Source of the DNA: Fusobacteria bacterium ZRK30
GTDB taxonomy: Bacteria > Fusobacteriota > Fusobacteriia > Fusobacteriales > Fusobacteriaceae
DNA length: 64,000 nt
Reading direction: 5' to 3'
NCBI GenBank assembly: GCA_024628785.1
Contig: CP102405.1
Coordinates: forward strand, 1,674,001-1,738,000
Within the stretch, counting starts at the first letter, position 1, and the number at the start of each line of letters is the position of its first letter. Shown one piece after another: positions 17,677 through 26,410 of the stretch. The position numbers and the translations under genes were made by a program. The notes below the pieces were generated by a model. It searched no databases and was not told where the DNA came from. It saw only the letters and a program-made list of their open reading frames with translations.

Positions 17677-18723
17677 TTAAAGTTCATCCCACCCGTCTAT
17701 GGAGGAGCTCATATTGTACGAAGTTACATTTCCTTCAAAGAAGTTAGCTTTTACATTTCCCTCTCCTTCGGTGTCTGCTAATTTTTCCAGATGTTTATAA
17801 GGGTTTTTGTCGTATCCCTCATAAAGTTTATTCAACCCAAGACTTCTGAGCCTTTCATTGGCCAGCCACTTAGTGTAGTCTTCAATAGTTTTCTCTGTAA
17901 CTCCTAATATTTTCTTACCTATGATATGTTTACTCCATTTTATCTCCTGATTTACGGCTACTTCAAACATCTCATATATTTCTTTTTCACTAAAATAATC
18001 TGCATTTTCTTGTTTGATCTCATTTATCATATTCTGAAATAAGACTACATGGGATAGTTCATCCCTGTTGATTAATTTAATGATATCAGAGGTTCCCATC
18101 ATCTTATTCCTGCTGGCAAGGAGATAGAAGAAATTAAATCCATTGTAGAAATACAGAGATTCTAACAAGAAGTTAGCTATTAATACTTTGGAAAAATTTT
18201 TGTTGCTGGGAGTATCTATAAAATCCTGATATATCTTTGCTATATATTGATTTCTTTCAAACAATACCTCGTCATCTCTCCACTTATCATATATAAGGTT
18301 TCTCTTTTCCTTAGGGAGGATACTTTCGATTATATATTGATATGACTGAGAATGGATAGCTTCCTGATATGTCTGGATAGCCAGGATCAAATTCACCTCT
18401 GGAGCTGTTATATAGTTTGAAATATTCGGTACATTGTTAGTTTGGATACTATCCAGGAATACTAGAAATGACAATATCCCATCATATGCATCTTTCTCCT
18501 CATCCACTAAACTGACATAGTCATTTTTATCCTGTGTCAGATCTGTTTTTTCTGGGATCCAAAAATTCCCCATCATAGTTCTATACAGATTATTTGCCCA
18601 TTGATATTTAACGTTGTTCAGATTGAATATATTAGTTGTATCTCCGCCTATGATTTTTCTCTGATCCAAGCTGTCTATCCCTTGGGGGTTAAATATTTTT
18701 TTTCTATCCACTACAGCTTTCAC
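17677..18723 (-). CDS. nrdB: Class I ribonucleotide reductase, small (radical) subunit
   Basis: The beta subunit of an oxygen-dependent class I ribonucleotide reductase houses the metal-radical cofactor used by NrdA. It has 348 residues. The carboxylate/histidine ligands are all visible in order: Asp in FLDSIQ, Glu and His in QEAIHSQSY (which also holds the radical Tyr), Glu in LLESLYFY, and Glu/His in NRDELSHV. The C-terminal tail ends in SIDGWDEL, a subunit-binding peptide. The gene overlaps the end of nrdA by 20 bases, so the two are translationally coupled. Its presence in an organism with anaerobic pyruvate formate-lyase implies tolerance of some oxygen. Confidence 0.95.
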   Translation of the reverse strand: MKAVVDRKKIFNPQGIDSLDQRKIIGGDTTNIFNLNNVKYQWANNLYRTMMGNFWIPEKTDLTQDKNDYVSLVDEEKDAYDGILSFLVFLDSIQTNNVPNISNYITAPEVNLILAIQTYQEAIHSQSYQYIIESILPKEKRNLIYDKWRDDEVLFERNQYIAKIYQDFIDTPSNKNFSKVLIANFLLESLYFYNGFNFFYLLASRNKMMGTSDIIKLINRDELSHVVLFQNMINEIKQENADYFSEKEIYEMFEVAVNQEIKWSKHIIGKKILGVTEKTIEDYTKWLANERLRSLGLNKLYEGYDKNPYKHLEKLADTEGEGNVKANFFEGNVTSYNMSSSIDGWDEL

Positions 18724-20956
18724 ACTCCTCTTTCTCCCTCATTATATTACTGTTTTTTTGAATGGTTCTAGTATAGTATATTGACTTACACTGAGTTTTC
18801 CATGCAGTCATTATAGTGTCATATATATCTTTAGCTTTTATATCTTTGTTCAGATCAAATAATAATTCCATAGATACACCTTGAGTGATCCACCTGGAGA
18901 TCTTACTCATTACACGAACATATTCTTTGGGATCTATTTTTTTAGCTTCACTGTAAAACCAAGATCGGTCATTCAGGTGTTTTACTACCCTTGGAACGGC
19001 TCCTTTTTGGTTTTTTTCAATAAAGAACCTGGAGAATACCGGATTTACAGAAGCTGTAGCTCCCATTAGAAGTGATGTAGATGTGTTTGGTGCTACTGCT
19101 GTAAGTTCCCCATTTCTGATCCCATCAGCCGCTACCATCTCAAATACCTCTGCCCATTCCAAAGCTATCTCTGAACTATCTATATAGTGTTGTTTTGGTC
19201 TCCCAAAGAAGATCCCCTTATCCCAGCTAGACCCGGAGAACATCTTGTATTGTCCTCTTTCCTTGGCTAAAATAGCACTTCCTTTCAGAGTATAGAGAGC
19301 AATTTTTTCAAATAATTTATCGACCTCTTCTGCCGACTCCTCATACATAAGATATCTATATGCCAAATAATCAGATAAGCCCATAGCTCCTACACCGACA
19401 GTTCTATATAGTTCATTGTGTCTGTCAGATTCTCTGAGGGGTGATTTTGTAAGTTCGATTGTATTATCCAGAAGTCTTACAGCTAATATACTGATCTCCT
19501 CTAACTCTTCGTCTTGTACCTCTGCCAGATTTAAAGACAATAGGTTACAAGTGTGCACCTCTCCCAGTGTATTCTTAGATATCCCAATATTATCTTCTCT
19601 CACTTCATCAAACTTTTTCGTAGGAGAGAAATTTGAAAAACTTTCCATACAAAGATTTCCGTTACCAATCATCCCACTATGGGAATTATGATTCATCCTA
19701 TTAGCCGTATCTTTAAAAAAGATGTAAGGCATTCCTGTCTCTATCTGTGTCTTCATAATCTCTTTTAGGAGTTCACGAGCACTTATTTTTTTTACTATTT
19801 TTAGATCAAAATCTTCCTCAAGTTTATTATAAGCCTCTTCAAATTCATCTCCATACAGCTCACACAGTTCAACATTATATTTCTTTCGAACTTCATAGGG
19901 GTCAAATAAGGTCCAGATTTTATTTTCTTCTACTCTCTTCATGAATAGATCCGATACCACTACCTGGGGATATACATCATATGATTTACCTCTCTGGTCT
20001 CCATTTTCACTCTGAAGCTCTAAAAATTGTTCCATATCTATATGCCAGGTATCTAGTGCCACAGTCACAGCTCCTGCTCTTCTTCCCTGCTGATTTACAG
20101 CTACTGCAGTATCGTTTATTATCTTTATCCAAGGGGTTACTCCTCCGCTGGCATTTAAATACCCATTAACCACCGATCCCTTTCCCCTTATTCTAGAAAG
20201 ATTTACTCCTACTCCTCCACCATTTTTACTTATTTTTGCTATAGAATCTACATTATAAAATATAGATTCTATATTATCATCTATGGCACTTATAAAACAT
20301 GAAGCAAGATTTCCATTAGGTACCCTAAGATTAGCTAAAATTGGTGTTGCCAATGATATTTTTTTTAGTGATAAGACATCATAAAACTTTTTAACCTTCT
20401 CTACCCTGTCTTTTTTCTCATTCAGGGAGAGCATCATAGATATGGTCATAAATACCTCTTGAGGCAGTTCCCATACTTCCCCACTATACTTTAATAGGTA
20501 TCTATTTATAAACATATTAGCTCCGGCATAGTCATAGTTCATATCTCTATCGGGCACCATATAGTTATTTAACTCTTGAATTTCTTTTTTTGTATAATCT
20601 AATAGTCTATTGTCATATATACCATCTTTACATAGATCAGTTATAGTTTTATAAAAGTCATTATACGAATAACCTCTGCCGTGATACACTTCCCTTTCGA
20701 TCTCCATCATCAGGAGTCTTCCGCCGACATTTGTCCAATGGCTGGATTCAAAGTTTGTCATAGATACAGTTAGGTTGATCAGAGATTCCTGTATCCTTTT
20801 AGTTGTAATATCCTCCTGATAGATAGTATCTATGTGACTTTCCAGCTCTACCATATTAATATCCAACCCTTCACAGGCTTTAATTAATTTTTCTCTGATT
20901 TTATCTATATCTATAGGTTCCTTTATCCCATCTCTATTGATAACCATCCTATTCAT
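18704..20956 (-). CDS. nrdA: Class I ribonucleotide reductase, large (catalytic) subunit
   Basis: It reduces ribonucleotides to deoxyribonucleotides. It has 750 residues: an N-terminal ATP-cone (about 1-90, starting MVINRDGIKEPIDIDKI), then the catalytic barrel with the redox Cys in NLASCFISA, the finger loop GNLCMES holding the thiyl radical Cys, its partner Cys in EVHTCNLLSLN, and PNTSTSLLMGA. The tail ends CESCSG, the Cys pair recharged by a glutaredoxin-like protein. nrdH lies 1 base upstream and nrdB overlaps downstream, giving an nrdH-A-B operon. The assignment is firm. The ATP-cone suggests allosteric dATP control. Confidence 0.97.
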   Translation of the reverse strand: MNRMVINRDGIKEPIDIDKIREKLIKACEGLDINMVELESHIDTIYQEDITTKRIQESLINLTVSMTNFESSHWTNVGGRLLMMEIEREVYHGRGYSYNDFYKTITDLCKDGIYDNRLLDYTKKEIQELNNYMVPDRDMNYDYAGANMFINRYLLKYSGEVWELPQEVFMTISMMLSLNEKKDRVEKVKKFYDVLSLKKISLATPILANLRVPNGNLASCFISAIDDNIESIFYNVDSIAKISKNGGGVGVNLSRIRGKGSVVNGYLNASGGVTPWIKIINDTAVAVNQQGRRAGAVTVALDTWHIDMEQFLELQSENGDQRGKSYDVYPQVVVSDLFMKRVEENKIWTLFDPYEVRKKYNVELCELYGDEFEEAYNKLEEDFDLKIVKKISARELLKEIMKTQIETGMPYIFFKDTANRMNHNSHSGMIGNGNLCMESFSNFSPTKKFDEVREDNIGISKNTLGEVHTCNLLSLNLAEVQDEELEEISILAVRLLDNTIELTKSPLRESDRHNELYRTVGVGAMGLSDYLAYRYLMYEESAEEVDKLFEKIALYTLKGSAILAKERGQYKMFSGSSWDKGIFFGRPKQHYIDSSEIALEWAEVFEMVAADGIRNGELTAVAPNTSTSLLMGATASVNPVFSRFFIEKNQKGAVPRVVKHLNDRSWFYSEAKKIDPKEYVRVMSKISRWITQGVSMELLFDLNKDIKAKDIYDTIMTAWKTQCKSIYYTRTIQKNSNIMREKEECESCSG

Positions 20957-20957
20957 A

Positions 20958-21164
20958 TTATTTTACCTCTTCTAAAAAACTATCCATAGTAAAGAATTTA
21001 TTATTATATTCAACTATTGGTGCTGACATTATTTTCGCCTTACTGGCTACAATTCTTAATTCTTTGATATCTTCTATATATTTAAACTCTGTACCGCTAT
21101 TAATCAGTTTAGACTTTAACTCCTCACATTGTCTGCAATTTTCTTTTCCGTATATTTTTATCAT
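20958..21164 (-). CDS. nrdH: Glutaredoxin-like electron donor NrdH
   Basis: A 68-residue thioredoxin-fold protein that probably passes electrons to the C-terminal Cys pair of NrdA. The redox motif is C-R-Q-C (GKENCRQCEELK) at about residues 10-13, and the cis-Pro loop is MSAPIVEYN. NrdH proteins usually have CxQC, matching here. It is the first gene of the nrdHAB operon, and its stop is directly before the nrdA ATG. The region upstream (21165-21285) has TACACTATA/ATATAGTAC words that could be part of an NrdR site, but no clear box pair was found. Confidence 0.88.
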   Translation of the reverse strand: MIKIYGKENCRQCEELKSKLINSGTEFKYIEDIKELRIVASKAKIMSAPIVEYNNKFFTMDSFLEEVK

Positions 21165-21285
21165 TAAAAATACCTCCTGTTGTGATTATATGTTTTTTTA
21201 ATACTAGATATAGTACACTATAAGTTTTACCATACAATTGTATAAATTACAATTATAAAATAATTATAAAAACATTTTTAAAAAA

Positions 21286-21316
21286 TAAGGTAGGAAATTC
21301 CTACCTTATTTTTTCA
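21286..21316 (-). terminator. Terminator at the end of mocA
   Basis: AATAAGGTAGGAA / TTCCTACCTTATT with T runs. The 5' arm includes the last codons and stop of mocA, so it closes the molybdenum-hydroxylase cluster. Confidence 0.85.
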
Positions 21317-21861
21317 TATTCTTCCACAGTATCTATATCTAAAAAATCACTTCCATCAAAAAAATTTACATATTTTATACTATCCAGGTTATTTTTTATT
21401 ATTATTTTTCCACCGGTGTCTCCAGTTAATTTTAAGAGCTCACCTCTGTATACATTCCCAAATGTAACAGGACTTTTATTTTTACCTAAAAATCTCGGAA
21501 CTACTATATATTGATCGTCTGAAATATCCATTATTTTTTCTATAACTTCACTGGTAAGAAATGGCTGGTCCCCCATAAAGAACATAAAATTAGAATCTAT
21601 ATCTGTATTGTTTACTCCTAACTTTATACTTTCACTTATTCCATTTTGCGGCATATCATTTATAACCGTTGTATAACCATATGATTTAGCCAGATCCTCC
21701 ACTTCCTTATACTGGGTAACCACTATAACACTATGAAAATTTATCTTACACAATTGACGAAAAATGTGTTCAACCATTGGGATACCATCTTTTAATAGTA
21801 GGAGCTTATTATCTCCCATCCGTGAACTATACCCAGAAGCCAGTACTATTGCTGTAATCAT
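21301..21861 (-). CDS. mocA: MobA-like nucleotidyltransferase (molybdenum cofactor cytidylyltransferase type)
   Basis: It probably activates molybdopterin to its cytidine dinucleotide form for insertion into the hydroxylase encoded upstream. It has 186 residues with the nucleotidyltransferase signature AIVLASGYSSRMGDNKLLLL at the N-terminus, NGISESIKLG, and FMGDQPFLTSE (the metal-binding Asp). It lies 16 bases after yqeC and downstream of xdhA, matching known selenium-dependent hydroxylase gene clusters. The family is certain; the cytidylyl specificity is inferred from context. Confidence 0.85.
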   Translation of the reverse strand: MITAIVLASGYSSRMGDNKLLLLKDGIPMVEHIFRQLCKINFHSVIVVTQYKEVEDLAKSYGYTTVINDMPQNGISESIKLGVNNTDIDSNFMFFMGDQPFLTSEVIEKIMDISDDQYIVVPRFLGKNKSPVTFGNVYRGELLKLTGDTGGKIIIKNNLDSIKYVNFFDGSDFLDIDTVEEYEKIR

Positions 21862-21877
21862 GAGATTCCTCCTACTG

Positions 21878-22552
21878 CTATATGTTTAAAAACTCTCCAA
21901 CAAAATTTTTATCGTATAGTTTATTTTTTATTTCATCTATAATTTTTAAATCTGTCATCAGATCTACCTTACTGAAATATATAACTTTTTTACCCTTTGA
22001 GTTTTTAAAGATCCCATCTTTTTTTAGAATGATTTTAATATAATCATCTATGGTAAGGATATCTCCCTCTCTCTTCCCCACTAACTTACAAAATAATTCT
22101 ATCCTATGGATAAATTCTTTGTCTATTGCTTTCCCTATATGGATAAGGTCTATTATACCTATAGTTATAGTGGTATCAGCACAGATAACAGGTTCACTTT
22201 CATTCCATCCCTTAAGGGGTTTCATCTTGGAACCATCTGCCTCTATAAAAGTATAGTCAAAATATTCTATCAATCTTTCTAAATCTTTCCTAGGAAGACT
22301 AGACAGCTTATTCTTATATTTAGGAGCCACTACATAGAGGCTATTTTTTAATGGATGAGATACTGTATCTAAAAAATTTATATCATGATAAAGGTAATCA
22401 TAATTTAAAGGTGTAAATATCTTAGTTGTTGTTGTCATAAGAACTGAGTTATCCAGACTATACTCATTGGATAGATGATTTAGAAGGGTGGTTTTCCCTC
22501 CTGCTCCTACTATAGATACAACATCTCCTTTTTTAATTTTTAAATTGATCAT
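21878..22552 (-). CDS. yqeC: YqeC-like accessory protein of selenium-dependent Mo hydroxylase
   Basis: A 224-residue P-loop protein (VSIVGAGGKTTLLNHL near the N-terminus, then TTTTKIFTP and EADGSKMKPLKGW). YqeC proteins are markers of selenium-dependent molybdenum hydroxylases and are thought to help prepare the selenium-containing cofactor. It sits between xdhA and mocA, consistent with that job. The family is recognised by the GAGGKTT and EADGS-K--P-K motifs; the biochemical step is not established. Confidence 0.85.
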   Translation of the reverse strand: MINLKIKKGDVVSIVGAGGKTTLLNHLSNEYSLDNSVLMTTTTKIFTPLNYDYLYHDINFLDTVSHPLKNSLYVVAPKYKNKLSSLPRKDLERLIEYFDYTFIEADGSKMKPLKGWNESEPVICADTTITIGIIDLIHIGKAIDKEFIHRIELFCKLVGKREGDILTIDDYIKIILKKDGIFKNSKGKKVIYFSKVDLMTDLKIIDEIKNKLYDKNFVGEFLNI

Positions 22553-22565
22553 AACAAATAACCTC

Positions 22566-22662
22566 TCTTGACACAGAGATTCACAGAGAAAAATATAGAA
22601 TTACACAGAGTGTAATCTCTGTGTATCTTTACATTCTCTCAGTGTAACTCTGTGACTAATTT
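22566..22662. repeat. Dispersed ACACAGAG repeat, copy 1
   Basis: A palindromic intergenic element with ends GACACAGAGATTCACAGAG and CAGTGTAACTCTGTGAC and several inner copies of ACAGAG/CTCTGT. A diverged copy is at 29013-29125, with a fragment at about 43863. It lies between xdhA and yqeC and is probably transcribed. Repeats of this style occur in many bacteria. Confidence 0.7.
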
Positions 22663-22684
22663 TCATTTTTTTAGTTATTAATTT

Positions 22685-24988
22685 TTAGTTTGAATGCTTT
22701 GTATTTAATATTCCCATAAGTACTTTTTCAGGTGTAATAGGTAATGTTCTTACCCTTACCCCTGTAGCATTAGCTACTGCATCTGCAATTGCAGGAGCAG
22801 AGGTATTGATAACTACCTCTCCTATTGATTTTGCACCAAATGGGCCTGTATGTTCAAAACTAGGTTTAAATTCTACCCTTATCTCCCCAACATCACATCT
22901 AGATGGTATCTTATATTGCATAAATGTATCAGAGATCATCTTACCCTTTGCGTCATATTTTATATCCTCAAATAGAGCTAATCCTATCCCTTGAGCTACT
23001 CCACCCTCAACCTGGATACGGGCCAGATTTGGATTGATCACTGTACCGCAGTCAACTACAGCTGCATAGTCTATCATCTCTACCTTCCCAGTTTCTAAAT
23101 CTACTTCAACTTCAGCAAACCCGGCTATAAATGGCGGTGGAGAAGTATGTCCTCCCCAGGTTCCGGTAGTTATAATTTGATTCTGCCCTTCATAGGCTAC
23201 CAGTCTATATGCTATTTCATCCAACGAGATCTCTTTCCCATCTTTTAATAATAGTGATTCTCCGTTAAACTCTATATCCTCTTCCGGGATATTCAATATC
23301 TTAGAGGCCCCACCAACTATCTTTTCTACCATAAGGTTAGCTGCTTTTATAACTGCATTTCCTGTAACATAGGTCCCGCTAGAAGCGTAGGCACCTGGAT
23401 CGTATGGATTTACATCTGTATCTGTACTATTTACAATTATTTTAGATACAGGCACACATAGTATCTCAGCAGCCATCTGAGCTACCACAGTATCGCACCC
23501 CTGTCCCATATCACTTACACCTACTAATAACGTGTAGAATCCATCATCATTTAATTTTAATGTTGCAGACGCTGTATCTATCCCATGGATTCCTGATCCC
23601 TGCATAGTTACAGCCATTCCAACACCTCTAGCCTTTGTAGGTGATATCTTCTGCATAGGATATTTTTTATCCCATCCGATCATCTCCTTACCTCTGGTAA
23701 TACACTCATCCAAAGTACTACTGTCCAGAACAATAGATTTCTCTCCTACAAAACTATTCAGAGTAGGATTTACTTCCCCTTGTTTCACCAAATTTTTCTC
23801 ACGTATTACACTTGAATCCATATCCAATTTTTTAGCCAATTCATTTACTGCTGATTCCAATGCAAAGGTTCCCTGTGTAGCCCCATAACCTCTAAATGCA
23901 CCTGCTGTAGTCATATTGGTATATACCACTTCTCCGTAAAATCTACGTGCTTTAGCTCTATACATAGGCAGGGTCTTTTGCCCTACAACACTAAATACAG
24001 TCCATGCATGTTCCCCATATGCTCCTGTATTGGATAATCCGTGGATATCCACAGCATTTATAATTCCGTCTTTAGTAGCACCTAATTTCACAGTTAATTT
24101 CATCTCATGTCTGGTAGTGGTGCAAGTATGAGTTTCCTTCCTGTTATATACTAACTTTGCAGGTTTCCCGGTTACTTTGGTTACTAATGCAGGGTATATT
24201 TCCATTGGAGCAGTTTGTTTACCTCCGAACCCTCCTCCTACACGAGGTTTTATAACTTTTATCTTACTTCTCGGTATATCCAGTATCTTAGATACATGTC
24301 TTCTCACATGAAATGGTATCTGAGTAGAACTGATTATATTCATCCTATCCTGGAAGTCCATATAGGTAACTGCTATATAATTTTCCATCATCCCATGGAT
24401 CTGTGCCTGAGTATGATAGCTGTGCTCTATCACTACATCTGATTTAGCCAGTTCTTTCTCCACGTCCCCTTCCACAAGGAGATCCTGGGCAGCTATATTT
24501 CGCATATGTTCATTCCCGTAGTTAAAACTTGTGTATGGTTTTTCAGTATGTATTATACTTTTATGATCTATAGCTTTTTCAAAATCTAATACAGGTTCTA
24601 ATATTTCATAGTCTACCTTTATGAGTTTCATAGCCTTTAATACAGTTTCTTCATCTGTTCCTGCAATTATAGCAACTTCATCTCCTACATACCTTACATA
24701 TTCTCCCAATATTCTCCTGTCATGGGGAGATGGTTCAGGAAAAGACTGTCCTGCCAAAGTGAATCTTTTATCTGTTACATCTTTATAGGTCAATATACAC
24801 TCTATACCTTCTATCTTAGAGGCTATAGTTGTATTTATATTTTTTATTCTGGCAAAAGCATGGGGACTACGGAGTAATTTAACAGTCAGATAGTTATGTC
24901 CTAATGCTATATCTTCAGTATACGATGATGCTCCCTTGATGAGCCCCATCCCGTCTATCTTTTTTATTCCTTTCCCAACATATCCCAT
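22685..24988 (-). CDS. xdhA: Xanthine dehydrogenase-type molybdopterin subunit
   Basis: The catalytic subunit of a molybdenum hydroxylase, probably acting on xanthine or related purines. Its 767 residues cover the whole family length. Motifs include VKPRVGGGFGGKQTAPMEIY, GAFRGYGATQGTFALES, SDMGQGCDTVVAQMAAEILC, and the C-terminal GPFGAKSIGEVVIN, in which the Glu is the expected catalytic base. The start at 24988 overlaps the last base of xdhC. Context supports a purine substrate: a purine-riboswitch-controlled permease lies upstream. yqeC and mocA suggest a selenium-dependent cofactor. The exact substrate (xanthine, hypoxanthine or another heterocycle) is not visible. Confidence 0.93.
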   Translation of the reverse strand: MGYVGKGIKKIDGMGLIKGASSYTEDIALGHNYLTVKLLRSPHAFARIKNINTTIASKIEGIECILTYKDVTDKRFTLAGQSFPEPSPHDRRILGEYVRYVGDEVAIIAGTDEETVLKAMKLIKVDYEILEPVLDFEKAIDHKSIIHTEKPYTSFNYGNEHMRNIAAQDLLVEGDVEKELAKSDVVIEHSYHTQAQIHGMMENYIAVTYMDFQDRMNIISSTQIPFHVRRHVSKILDIPRSKIKVIKPRVGGGFGGKQTAPMEIYPALVTKVTGKPAKLVYNRKETHTCTTTRHEMKLTVKLGATKDGIINAVDIHGLSNTGAYGEHAWTVFSVVGQKTLPMYRAKARRFYGEVVYTNMTTAGAFRGYGATQGTFALESAVNELAKKLDMDSSVIREKNLVKQGEVNPTLNSFVGEKSIVLDSSTLDECITRGKEMIGWDKKYPMQKISPTKARGVGMAVTMQGSGIHGIDTASATLKLNDDGFYTLLVGVSDMGQGCDTVVAQMAAEILCVPVSKIIVNSTDTDVNPYDPGAYASSGTYVTGNAVIKAANLMVEKIVGGASKILNIPEEDIEFNGESLLLKDGKEISLDEIAYRLVAYEGQNQIITTGTWGGHTSPPPFIAGFAEVEVDLETGKVEMIDYAAVVDCGTVINPNLARIQVEGGVAQGIGLALFEDIKYDAKGKMISDTFMQYKIPSRCDVGEIRVEFKPSFEHTGPFGAKSIGEVVINTSAPAIADAVANATGVRVRTLPITPEKVLMGILNTKHSN

Positions 24989-25437
24989 TATTTTACCTCC
25001 ATATATTTTTTAACCGCTCTAAGCTGTCCCATATATCCAGTACATCTACATAGGTTACCAGTTAAATAATGCTTTATCTCATCTATTGTAGGAGATTCTA
25101 ATTCTCTCTTCATGGCTATTACAGTCAAAGTAAACCCAGGAGAACAATATCCACATTGATCTGCTCCTTCATCGGTTAAAACTTCGGCAAATTTTGCAAC
25201 CTCGACACTTTCCCCTTCTAAGGTAGTGATCTCTTTTCCGATTCCTCTCACAGCCAGCGTGGAGCATGAAAGAGTTGGCTTCCCATTTAATAATACTGTA
25301 CACAGACCGCAAGAACCAGTTTCACACCCCTTTCTTACATTTAAAAATCCCAGTCTTTTTAAAGCCGACTGTAAATATTCCCCATCTTTTATGGTTACCT
25401 CTTTATTTATACCGTTTATTTTTAATTTGATTTCCAT
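24988..25437 (-). CDS. xdhC: Xanthine dehydrogenase 2Fe-2S subunit
   Basis: The electron-transfer subunit has 149 residues and two 2Fe-2S clusters. The N-terminal plant-ferredoxin-type cluster is in RKGCETGSCGLCTVLLNG...LSC, and the C-terminal four-helix cluster in QCGYCSPGFTLT and NLCRCTGYMGQ. It lies 70 bases after the FAD subunit gene and overlaps xdhA by one base. The three-subunit arrangement (FAD, 2Fe-2S, Mo) is the usual bacterial one. Confidence 0.95.
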   Translation of the reverse strand: MEIKLKINGINKEVTIKDGEYLQSALKRLGFLNVRKGCETGSCGLCTVLLNGKPTLSCSTLAVRGIGKEITTLEGESVEVAKFAEVLTDEGADQCGYCSPGFTLTVIAMKRELESPTIDEIKHYLTGNLCRCTGYMGQLRAVKKYMEVK

Positions 25438-25507
25438 TTTATCCTCCCACCATCTTCTTTTTTAAAACCTCTTTATAGCTGATTCATATCTATGATAATA
25501 TAATTTT

Positions 25508-26281
25508 TTATTTCAGTTCCTCTATAGATCTTCTAATTAAAACTTTTGCTATCATCTCTCTGTATTTTCCACTGGCTCTCATATTTGTTCCAAATTTCAT
25601 CTCATCTACCACTTCTTCTATTTTTTTATCTATATTATTTATCAGTTCATCATTATTGATTATTTTTACTACCGCTCTTCCAGGTCTGGCTCCTACAGCT
25701 ACTCTATATTCTCCATCCAAGCAGGAAACAGCACAATTTAAGATGGCATAATCACTCTTTGAATTTCTCATAGCTTTAAAAGCTGCTCTTTTTCCATCTT
25801 TTTTTATTATAATTTTTACCAATATATCTTTAGGGACCTTTTCTTCCGATAAATATTCCTCTAAAGATAATATTCCACCTTTATATAACTCTATATGAGT
25901 GTCCAGTGACAAAAGTGCAGTTATAAAATCTGAGAACCCGTATTTAGAAGCTACAGTAGCTCCTGCTGTAATGACAGATCTTAATTGGATACCAACTATC
26001 TCTTCCACTGACTTGGCTACTACCCCGTCAAAATTTTCTTTCAACAGTTTATTAGTTTCTATACTCCTAAAAGTTGTCATAGGGCCTATCTCTATATTGT
26101 CTTCGCCTTCTCTGATATAATCCAGTTCTAAGTTAGACAGGTCTATTCCTATATTGATATTTTTATTTCCTAATCTCAAAAAGCCTGTTCCTCCTAAGAT
26201 CATATTATTTCTATTTTTAACTAAAGTTTCGTACCCTTCCTCTATGGACTGAGCCATTAAATGCTGTTTTATTGTAAACAT
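25508..26281 (-). CDS. xdhB: Xanthine dehydrogenase FAD-binding subunit
   Basis: The FAD subunit, 257 residues, a little shorter than usual (about 290). N-terminal flavin-binding segments appear as NMILGGTGFLRLG and IEIGPMTTFRSIE, followed by RSVITAGATVASKYGFSDF (the G-x-x-V/A pattern of the CODH-flavoprotein fold) and a C-terminal domain with VAVGARPGRAVV. It leads the xdhB-xdhC-xdhA operon, 130 bp after the permease gene with a terminator in between, so it may have its own promoter. Confidence 0.9.
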   Translation of the reverse strand: MFTIKQHLMAQSIEEGYETLVKNRNNMILGGTGFLRLGNKNINIGIDLSNLELDYIREGEDNIEIGPMTTFRSIETNKLLKENFDGVVAKSVEEIVGIQLRSVITAGATVASKYGFSDFITALLSLDTHIELYKGGILSLEEYLSEEKVPKDILVKIIIKKDGKRAAFKAMRNSKSDYAILNCAVSCLDGEYRVAVGARPGRAVVKIINNDELINNIDKKIEEVVDEMKFGTNMRASGKYREMIAKVLIRRSIEELK

Positions 26282-26364
26282 ACTCTCCTCCTACGTTTTT
26301 TTCTTCTTTTTTTTACTGTTTTTCTTTTGTTTTTCCTCTTTTAATACCTTATCCTTTATAAAAA

Positions 26365-26395
26365 AAACAGCTGAAAAGTAATTTCAGCTGTTTTA
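26365..26395 (-). terminator. Terminator between permease and xdhB
   Basis: AAAACAGCTGAAA / TTTCAGCTGTTTT, followed on the minus strand by eight T. It directly follows the permease gene. Confidence 0.85.
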
Positions 26396-26410
26396 CTTAT
26401 TTTAAAACAT

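Noticed and set aside
21165-21285. NrdR box pair before nrdH
   Set aside because: There are some similar words (TACACTATA, ATATAGTAC), but no two properly spaced 16-base boxes.
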